Shown here one piece after another: positions 6,378 to 11,760 of a DNA stretch of 11,760 nt (the first letter of the stretch is position 1; the number at the start of each line of letters is the position of its first letter). The stretch covers positions 1-11,760 of the forward strand of contig JBGPIT010000130.1 of NCBI GenBank assembly GCA_041485125.1, given 5' to 3'. The notes below the pieces were generated by a model. That model was not told the origin of the DNA, ran no database searches, and saw nothing but the letters and a program-made list of their open reading frames with translations. Made by a program: the position numbers and the translations under genes. Origin of the DNA: JBGPIT01 sp041485125 (lineage in GTDB: Bacteria > Desulfobacterota > Binatia > UTPRO1).

Positions 6378-8549
6378 ATGAGCGTGCTGCTGCACGGGCC
6401 GCTGCCGCTCTTCATCGCACAGGCGGTGCTCATCATCACCGCGGCGCGGCTGATCGGGATCCTGGCGCGCCGCATGCGCCAGCCGATGGTGATCGCCGAG
6501 ATCGTCGCCGGCATCCTGCTCGGCCCGTCGCTCCTCGGCTGGGCCTTCCCCGACTTCTCGCGCGCGCTCTTTCCGCCGGAGTCGCTCGGCCTGCTCAACT
6601 TGATGAGCCAGATCGGCCTGATCCTCTTCATGTTCCTGGTCGGCCTGGAGTTCGACGCCAAGCTCCTGCGCGGCCGCGGCCGCACCTCGGTGGTGATCAG
6701 CCACACCAGTATCGTGGTGCCGTTCACGCTCGGCGCGTTGCTGGCGCTCTATCTGTACCCGCGCCTCGCCGACCCGGCCGTCCGCTTCAGCTCGTTCACG
6801 CTTTTCATCGGCGCGGCCATGAGCATCACCGCGTTCCCGGTGCTGGCGCGCATCCTCGTCGAGCGCCGCCTGATGCAATCGAAGATCGGCGCGCTCACCA
6901 TCACGTGCGCGGCCGTCGACGACGTGACCGCGTGGTGCATCCTCGCCTTCGTGGTCTCGATCGTGCGCGTGACGAGCATGCACCAAGCCGTCGCGACCGT
7001 GCTGCTGACGCTGCTCTACATCGTGGCGATGGCGTTCGCGGTCCGCCCGTTCATCGGCCGACTCGCCGGCCGGAGCGCGAATCGCGAGGGCCTGAACCAA
7101 AACCTGTTCGCGGCGCTGCTGGTCCTGCTCCTGGCGTCGAGCTGGTCGACCGAGCTGATCGGCATCCACGCCCTCTTCGGCGCCTTCGTCTTCGGCGCGA
7201 TCGTGCCGAAGACCGGCGGCTTCGCGCAGCTCGTCGCCGAGCGGCTCGAGGACCTGGTCGTCGTGCTGATGCTGCCGCTCTTCTTCGCCTACAGCGGGCT
7301 CCGCACCCAGATCGGCCTCCTCGACAGCCCGGCGGCGTGGGCGATGTGCGGCCTCATCATCGTGGTCGCATGCGTCGGCAAGTTCGGCGGCAGCGCGATC
7401 GCGGCACGGCTGACCGGCCTGCGCTGGCGCGAGGCAGCGGCGCTCGGGATCTTGATGAACACCCGCGGCCTGATCGAGCTCATCGTCCTCAACATCGGGC
7501 TCGACTTGGGCGTCATCTCGCCGACGCTCTTCACCATGTTGGTCCTGATGGCGCTGGTGACGACGTTCGCGACGAGCCCGCTCCTCGAGTGGGTCTACCC
7601 GATCTCCGAGCTCGGGGAGGAGCTCGCCGGCGGCGACGACGAGCGCACCGCCCTCCGCCCGGCCTTCACGGTACTGATGTGCGTCGCCTACGACCGCTCC
7701 GGGCCCGGCATGGTGACGCTCGCCGCCGCGCTCGCCGGCGACCGCGGCGGTCTGCTCTACGCGCTCCGCCTGGTGCCGCCGAACGACCGCTCGTCCTTCG
7801 TCCTCGGACAGCGCGCCGCCGCACCCGAGACGACCGCGCTGACCCCGCTGCTCGAGCGCGCCCGCGAGCTCGACCTCGACGTGCACCCGCTCGCGTTCGT
7901 ATCGTCGCAGCCGGCGGAAGACATCTGCAACGTCGCCGCGGTGAAGCGCGCCGACCTCGTCCTCATGGGCTGGCACAAGCCGCTCCTCGGCAAGACCGCG
8001 CTCGGCGGCACCGTACACGAGGTGATGCGACACGCGCCGAGCGACGTCGGCGTGCTCGTCGACCGCGGGCTCGCCCGCGTCGACCGCGTCCTGGTGCCGT
8101 ATCTCGGCAGCCTGCATGACCGCGGCGCTCTCGCGCTTGCCGCGCGCTTGGCGCGCTTCGCCGCCGCCGACGTCACGGTGCTCGGCGTGGTGCCGGTCGG
8201 CGACACCGACGCCGCCGAGCGCCTCGCCAACGACGTCACCGCGGTCTTCGACGGCACGCAGTGGAGCCTCGGGTCGGGGCTCAAGATCGTCGAGGACGCC
8301 GAGCCCGCCGAGGCGGCGTTACGTGAGAGCGAGCAGCCCTACGATCTCCTCCTGATCGGCGCCGGCGCCGAATGGGGCCTCGCGCACCGGCCGTTCGGCG
8401 TCCACGCCGAGACGATCATCGCGCGCTCGACGACGTCGCTCCTGATCGTGCGCCAGCTCGAGGGCGGAACGCGCCGGGCGAAGCTCGGCGACCTGCGCGG
8501 CGAGGCCGAGCCCGCCGTCGTCGCGGCCGGCCGTCGCGCCGGCAGCTGA
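6378..8549 (+). CDS. CPA2-type cation:proton antiporter with two C-terminal Usp-like domains
   Basis: A 723-residue inner-membrane protein. Residues 1-405 hold about 12 helices of the Na+/H+ exchanger (Kef/CHX) fold. Family hallmarks include PMVIAEIVAGILLGPSLLG (36-54), GLILFMFLVGLEFD (80-93), MSITAFPVLARIL (148-160), the ion-binding acidic pair D181-D182 in CAAVDDVTAW, and NTRGLIELI (361-369). It would exchange K+ or Na+ for H+; the ion cannot be read off. In place of a KefC-type RCK/TrkA-N domain, the C-terminal part has two tandem universal-stress-like domains (about 430-563 and 569-692). The second has the G-x-G-...-S-L-L-I-V-R ending typical of Usp. These may bind nucleotides and gate transport. 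ATG 6378 is chosen because a GGAAGG lies upstream (6362-6367) and the hydrophobic domain starts there. It is divergent from the hybrid kinase. Confidence 0.92.
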   Translation: MSVLLHGPLPLFIAQAVLIITAARLIGILARRMRQPMVIAEIVAGILLGPSLLGWAFPDFSRALFPPESLGLLNLMSQIGLILFMFLVGLEFDAKLLRGRGRTSVVISHTSIVVPFTLGALLALYLYPRLADPAVRFSSFTLFIGAAMSITAFPVLARILVERRLMQSKIGALTITCAAVDDVTAWCILAFVVSIVRVTSMHQAVATVLLTLLYIVAMAFAVRPFIGRLAGRSANREGLNQNLFAALLVLLLASSWSTELIGIHALFGAFVFGAIVPKTGGFAQLVAERLEDLVVVLMLPLFFAYSGLRTQIGLLDSPAAWAMCGLIIVVACVGKFGGSAIAARLTGLRWREAAALGILMNTRGLIELIVLNIGLDLGVISPTLFTMLVLMALVTTFATSPLLEWVYPISELGEELAGGDDERTALRPAFTVLMCVAYDRSGPGMVTLAAALAGDRGGLLYALRLVPPNDRSSFVLGQRAAAPETTALTPLLERARELDLDVHPLAFVSSQPAEDICNVAAVKRADLVLMGWHKPLLGKTALGGTVHEVMRHAPSDVGVLVDRGLARVDRVLVPYLGSLHDRGALALAARLARFAAADVTVLGVVPVGDTDAAERLANDVTAVFDGTQWSLGSGLKIVEDAEPAEAALRESEQPYDLLLIGAGAEWGLAHRPFGVHAETIIARSTTSLLIVRQLEGGTRRAKLGDLRGEAEPAVVAAGRRAGS

Positions 8550-9007
8550 GCTGCGTCGCGCGCGTTTCGACGGGTCTCACGGCGCCGTGCGCCGAGAGCG
8601 ATACCGCGCGAGGCGGCTGCACTTCCGCCGCGCCGCAACGGAGGGACACGATGGACATCGTGCCTGCTCACGCGCGACCTCGCGCGCGTTGCAGCGCGAA
8701 GGCAAGAGCGCGGTGTCGCGCCGGAGCCTTGCGCCGCAAGCGAAGACGGCCTCGGGCTCGCGCCGACGCTCGACCGCCGCGCGCAAGCGCTGACCGGAAA
8801 CTAGGCCGCGTTCGCGTACGACCGTACGGACCCGTCCGCGCGCGCATGGCGCCTGCCTCCGCAACGCTTCTCGCGCTCCACGCGGCAAGGAACTTGCTGA
8901 TCACCAGGTAAACGCGCACCGTTCTGTCGCTTCGTTGGTACATCTGGGAAAAAAACCAGAACTTACAAGCATGTATAGAGAATACGGACATTTCGTCAGG
9001 AGAAATG
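8550..9007. other. 458-nt stretch without a confident gene; conflicting small-ORF signals and an AT-rich leader
   Basis: After the hairpin at 8576-8598 the region is GC-rich until about 8900, then changes to a markedly AT-rich leader (about 8920-9004). A strong ribosome-binding site GGAGGG (8640-8645) sits five bases before ATG 8651. That frame runs 86 codons to 8911 but gives an Arg/Ala-rich, poorly biased product. The next frame, open from GTG 8587 to a TGA at 8791-8793, has very high GC3 from about 8675 onward and a basic Ser/Lys/Arg tail, yet no good start. Neither is convincing as a gene; a decayed or frameshifted small basic protein gene is possible. In the leader, TCTGG (8943-8947) pairs with CCAGA (8956-8960) around an A-rich loop. 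TATAGA at 8974-8979 could be a -10 element for the 9008 gene, but no matching -35 is clear. Confidence 0.4.
8576..8598 (+). terminator. Terminator-like hairpin after the antiporter gene
   Basis: CGGCGC (8580-8585) and GCGCCG (8589-8594) are perfect arms around a 3-nt loop. Three further outer pairs (8576-8578 with 8596-8598) follow after one A-A mismatch. It begins 27 nt after the antiporter stop. No T-tract follows, as with the other hairpins at gene ends in this window. It is likely a transcript end or 3' stabiliser. Confidence 0.4.
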
Positions 9008-9565
9008 ATGAGGGACATGACCGCGGGACACCGTGCCATCGAGGACGAACGGGATCGTGAGTACCCGATCCCTACCAGGGTGCTGCAGCACGGCGTCAAG
9101 ATCGAGCAGGCGGTAACGATCAATCGCGAGCCGGAGGAGCTTTTCCGCTTTTGGCGCGACTTTCGGAATCTGCCGCACTTCATGGACCACCTCGAGTCGG
9201 TGACGGCGCTGGCGGACGGCCGCACGCACTGGAAGGTGAAGGCGCTGCTCGGTGCGTCGATCGAATGGGACGCGCTCATCATCAACGAGGTCGAGAACGA
9301 GCTGATCGCGTGGGGCAGCGACGCCGGCGCGGAGGTGCCGAACGCGGGCTCAGTCCGCTTCCGTCCTGCTCCCGGCAATCGCGGCACCGAGGTGAAGGTG
9401 TCGCTCGACTACCAGCCGCCGGGCGGACGCTTCGCCGCGTACCTCGCGCAGCTCTTCGGCGAGGAGCCGGGTCAGCAGCTGCGCGAAGACCTCCGCCGTT
9501 TCAAGCAGCTGATGGAGGCGGGAGAGATTCCGACCACGAGGGGTCAGCCGAGCGGTCCGGGGTGA
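9008..9565 (+). CDS. SRPBCC (START-like, polyketide cyclase/dehydrase type) protein
   Basis: A 185-residue protein whose residues about 32-170 read as an SRPBCC helix-grip domain: a first strand (VKIEQAVTINR), the helical segment with EELFRFWRDFRNLPHFMDHLESV (43-65), alternating strands with W75 and W87, and a C-terminal helix (QQLREDLRRFKQLMEAGEI, 156-174). These domains bind small hydrophobic ligands; its ligand is unknown and no catalytic motif is visible. It has no signal peptide, so it is cytosolic. ATG codons occur at 9005, 9008 and 9017. AGGAG at 8998-9002 is best spaced for 9008. Its stop is only 4 nt before the dehydrogenase start, so the two are co-translated and probably act together, for example with this protein presenting or sequestering the dehydrogenase's substrate. 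That role is inference from the operon only. Confidence 0.87.
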   Translation: MRDMTAGHRAIEDERDREYPIPTRVLQHGVKIEQAVTINREPEELFRFWRDFRNLPHFMDHLESVTALADGRTHWKVKALLGASIEWDALIINEVENELIAWGSDAGAEVPNAGSVRFRPAPGNRGTEVKVSLDYQPPGGRFAAYLAQLFGEEPGQQLREDLRRFKQLMEAGEIPTTRGQPSGPG

Positions 9566-9569
9566 CGCG

Positions 9570-10739
9570 GTGAAGGCCCTCTGCTGGTACGGTAAAGGTG
9601 ACGTCCGCGTCGAGCACGTTCCCAATCCCCGCATCCTGAACCGGCGTGACGCCATCGTCCGGGTCACCGCGACGGCGATCTGCGGCTCGGACTTGCATCT
9701 CTACGACGGCATGATCCCGGCCATGGAGAAGGGCGACATCCTCGGGCACGAGTTCACGGGCGAGATCGTCGCGCTCGGCAGCGAGGTCGAGAACCTCCAC
9801 GTCGGCGATCGCGTCGTGGTGCCGTTCACGATCGCGTGCGGCCGCTGCTTCTACTGCGAGCACCAGCTCTGGTCGCTCTGCGACAACTCCAATCCGAACG
9901 CGGCGGCGGCCGAGAAGGTCTACGGCTTCTCGCCGTCGGGACTCTTCGGCTACTCGCACCTGTTCGGCGGCTATGCCGGCGGGCAGGCCGAGTACGTACG
10001 CGTGCCGTTTGCCGACGTCGGACCGATGAAGCTGCCGGACGACGTCTCCGACGAGTGCGCGCTCTTCCTCTCCGACATCCTGCCGACCGGCTACATGGCG
10101 GCGGAGAACTGCGACATCGAGCGCGGCGACGTCGTCGCGGTGTGGGGCTGCGGCCCGGTCGGCCTGTTCGCGATCCGGTGCGCGTACCTCCTCGGCGCCG
10201 AGCGCGTGATCGCCATCGACATCGAGCAAGAGCGTCTGCGCATGGCGGCGGCCGACTGCAAGGCCGACGTGATCCGCTACGAGAACGAGGACGACGTCCT
10301 CGAGCGCCTGCGCGTGATGACCGGCGGCCGCGGCCCCGACGCCTGCATCGACGCGGTCGGCATGGAGGCGCACGACGGCGCGGCCTGGTTCTACGATCGC
10401 ACCAAGCAGGCGATCGGTCTCGAGACCGATCGTCCGATCGTTCTCCGCCAGGCGATCACCGCCTGCCGCAAGGGCGGCACGGTCTCCATCCCCGGCGTCT
10501 ACGGCGGCGTGATCGACCAGGTGCCGATGGGTGCGGCCTTCGGCAAGTCACTCACGCTGAAGATGGGCCAGACGCTCGTGCACAAATACATGCGGCCCCT
10601 CCTCGCCCGCATCCGCGCCGGCGACATCGATCCGACGTTCCTCATCACGCACCGCCTCAGCCTCGACGACGCGCCGGACGGCTACCGCATGTTCCTGGAA
10701 AAAGACGACGACTGCATCAAGGTCGTGATCCACCCGTAA
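9570..10739 (+). CDS. Zinc-dependent medium-chain alcohol dehydrogenase, formaldehyde-dehydrogenase-like
   Basis: A 389-residue MDR-superfamily oxidoreductase. Catalytic zinc ligands are C38 (ICGSD) and H60-E61 (GHE). The structural zinc site is complete with C90, C93, C96 and C104. The Rossmann domain has GCGPVG (193-198), and D217 at the end of the second strand (AIDIEQ) favours NAD over NADP. Length and the segment between the structural zinc loop and the Rossmann fold (about 105-160) resemble glutathione-independent formaldehyde dehydrogenases and their relatives. The real substrate may be formaldehyde, another aldehyde or an alcohol. It starts at GTG 9570, 4 nt after the SRPBCC stop, with GGTGA as a likely ribosome-binding site overlapping that stop. 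The preceding gene has the only visible promoter region for the pair. The enzyme is cytosolic. Enzyme class is certain; substrate is not. Confidence 0.94.
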   Translation: MKALCWYGKGDVRVEHVPNPRILNRRDAIVRVTATAICGSDLHLYDGMIPAMEKGDILGHEFTGEIVALGSEVENLHVGDRVVVPFTIACGRCFYCEHQLWSLCDNSNPNAAAAEKVYGFSPSGLFGYSHLFGGYAGGQAEYVRVPFADVGPMKLPDDVSDECALFLSDILPTGYMAAENCDIERGDVVAVWGCGPVGLFAIRCAYLLGAERVIAIDIEQERLRMAAADCKADVIRYENEDDVLERLRVMTGGRGPDACIDAVGMEAHDGAAWFYDRTKQAIGLETDRPIVLRQAITACRKGGTVSIPGVYGGVIDQVPMGAAFGKSLTLKMGQTLVHKYMRPLLARIRAGDIDPTFLITHRLSLDDAPDGYRMFLEKDDDCIKVVIHP

Positions 10740-10740
10740 A

Positions 10741-10760
10741 GCGGCGGACGCGCCCGCCGC
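10741..10760. terminator. GC-only hairpin between convergent genes
   Basis: GCGGCGG (10741-10747) and CCGCCGC (10754-10760) form a perfect 7-bp all-GC stem with a 6-nt loop. It begins 1 nt after the dehydrogenase stop (10737-10739) and lies 30 nt beyond the convergent transferase stop. It could serve both transcripts. No T-tract follows on either strand, so termination efficiency is uncertain. Confidence 0.4.
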
Positions 10761-10790
10761 GCTCCGCGTGCGTCCCGTCGGTGGCGCGGC

Positions 10791-11760
10791 TCACGTCAGC
10801 CATGCGAGGCAGCCCGTGCCTTCCAGAACGCGCTCGAGCTCGTCATCGCCGTGCACCGCCGCATAGCGCGCACGTAACGCGCCGAGCGACTTCGCGTGGT
10901 ACTTCTGCGGCTCCTGCCGCCACACCACCCCGTCGAGCTCGACCTCGACCGCGCGATCGCCGGCCGTGAGCGCCCGGGCATTCGCCGCCGACCACGGCAG
11001 AAAGCGGCGCCCGACGTCCTCGCGCAGCAGCGGCAGCAAGGTCGGCGCGAGCGCCCGCCAGCTTTCGAACGCACCGGTCGCGACCGGCGTCACCATCCGC
11101 TCGATCCAGGCGAGGACCGCCGGCGCGCGCGCCACGATCGCGCGCCGCGGCGTCGGGTCGCTCGCGCACTGGTAGAGCTGCGGCCAGAGCCCGAAGTCGG
11201 CGAACGCCGGCCGCGCGCCGAAGAGGAACGGTCGCGCGCCGAGGTGCACCTCCAGGAGCTCGAGCACGCGCGCGAACGAGGCCTCGATCGTCGGCCGGGT
11301 CTCGTCCGAGGAGCCGACGAACGAGAGCCGCGGGATCATGCGCTCCTTCAGCATCGCGACGGTGCCGCGTCGCTCGTCGTCGCTCGCGTCCGGGAAGACG
11401 TCGCGCGCGATGCGCTCCGCCGCCGAGTCCTGATCGGCCTCGTAGGTCCAGCGGTAGTGGAACATCCATTTGTTGCCCCACTCGTCGCCGTACTCTTCGA
11501 GGAGCGCCGAGACGAAGGCCGAGATCGGGTCGGGCGGGTGGATCCACGGCTCGGGATGGACCCCCTCGAGGTGCTCGATGATCGGCGTCGAGTCCTGCAG
11601 CGCGCGGCCGTCGGGCGTGAGGACGAGCGGGATGAGCGGCAGCTTCGCGTGGCGCTGGAACTCCGCCATGTTCGCCGCGCTGCGGATGATCCACTCGTGG
11701 GGGAGACCCTTGTACCGGAAGTACGAGCGCACCTTCACCGAGTAGGGCGAGAGCTCGGAG
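10791..11760 (-). CDS. Glutathione S-transferase-like protein (5' end cut off by the window)
   Basis: The frame stays open to the right edge, giving 322 residues with the N-terminus missing. An internal GTG at 11738 is not the start, because upstream codons encode SELSPYS, the typical first strand/helix junction of a GST thioredoxin fold. Within the fragment, S4-P5-Y6-S7 marks the active-site region. LPLIPLVL (40-47) carries the expected cis-proline P44, and QDSTPIIEHLE (55-65) is the glutathione gamma-glutamyl-binding motif. Residues about 165-225 (RPFLFGARPAFADFGLWPQL) match the GST C-terminal helical domain with its conserved N-capping aspartate region. A further 90 residues follow, longer than classic GSTs of about 210, so a specialised subfamily is likely. 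It probably conjugates or isomerises a hydrophobic substrate with glutathione; the substrate is unknown. It converges on the dehydrogenase gene. Confidence 0.88.
   Translation of the reverse strand, partial: SELSPYSVKVRSYFRYKGLPHEWIIRSAANMAEFQRHAKLPLIPLVLTPDGRALQDSTPIIEHLEGVHPEPWIHPPDPISAFVSALLEEYGDEWGNKWMFHYRWTYEADQDSAAERIARDVFPDASDDERRGTVAMLKERMIPRLSFVGSSDETRPTIEASFARVLELLEVHLGARPFLFGARPAFADFGLWPQLYQCASDPTPRRAIVARAPAVLAWIERMVTPVATGAFESWRALAPTLLPLLREDVGRRFLPWSAANARALTAGDRAVEVELDGVVWRQEPQKYHAKSLGALRARYAAVHGDDELERVLEGTGCLAWLT

Noticed and set aside
6177..8117. A 646-codon open frame on the minus strand opposite the antiporter gene
   Set aside because: It is rich in Arg, Asp, Glu, Ala and His with no recognisable domain, and lies antisense to a gene with clear membrane and Usp motifs. 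Long antisense open frames are expected in GC-rich coding DNA.
8668..9387. A 239-codon minus-strand frame over the 8550-9007 gap and the SRPBCC gene
   Set aside because: Ser/Arg-rich with no domain, mostly antisense to the SRPBCC gene, and crosses the AT-rich leader without any coding bias.
11738..11738. GTG 11738 as the start of the glutathione transferase gene
   Set aside because: Codons upstream to the window edge continue in frame and encode the conserved SELSPYS segment, so the gene extends beyond the window.
1..11760. tRNA, rRNA, CRISPR array, insertion sequence or prophage
   Set aside because: Reading both strands I found no cloverleaf-like sequence, regularly spaced repeats, transposase motifs or terminal inverted repeats. 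The toxin-antitoxin pair is the only typical mobile-island gene content.

Overview
This is a GC-rich window (I estimate about two thirds G+C; not counted exactly) with compact, strongly GC3-biased bacterial genes. One gene has a lipobox and one has a Sec signal peptide. A glutathione transferase-like protein and a Kef/CHX-type antiporter are also present. Together these suggest a Gram-negative, probably soil or environmental bacterium, such as a high-GC proteobacterium or a relative like Myxococcota or Binatota. The sequence alone does not fix the lineage. I see no rRNA, tRNA, CRISPR array, transposase or phage gene.

Left part (1-2730): a 3'-truncated DUF1772-like membrane protein on the minus strand lies divergent from a complete MntA/HepT (MNT/HEPN, type VII) toxin-antitoxin pair. 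The antitoxin gene comes first and overlaps the toxin gene by 17 nt. The toxin gene converges, with only 7 nt between stops, on a fatty-acid-type acyl-CoA synthetase on the minus strand.

Middle part (2731-4520): a lipoprotein with the DNA/RNA non-specific (NucA/Serratia-type) endonuclease fold follows on the plus strand. Its catalytic histidine and metal-binding asparagine both appear to be replaced, so it looks like a pseudo-nuclease. A T-less hairpin separates it from a convergent gene for a small secreted beta-rich protein. A two-turn-spaced direct repeat lies upstream of that small gene.

Right-centre (4521-8549): a membrane hybrid histidine kinase (KdpD-like DUF4118 region, HisKA, HATPase, C-terminal receiver) is divergent from a cation:proton antiporter that carries two C-terminal Usp-like domains. 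KdpD-type K+ sensors combine Usp and DUF4118 domains in one protein; here they are divided between two neighbours. This makes a K+/pH/osmotic homeostasis pair plausible but unproven.

Right part (8550-11760): a 458-nt stretch with no confident gene holds a terminator-like hairpin, conflicting small-ORF signals and an AT-rich leader. It is followed by a tight two-gene operon, an SRPBCC/START-like protein and a zinc-dependent NAD-type alcohol/formaldehyde dehydrogenase. A convergent, 5'-truncated glutathione S-transferase-like gene ends the window.

Most of this is ordinary accessory or housekeeping content. The items most worth a second look are the degenerate nuclease lipoprotein, the HepT/MntA module, the kinase-antiporter pair, and the 8550-9007 region.
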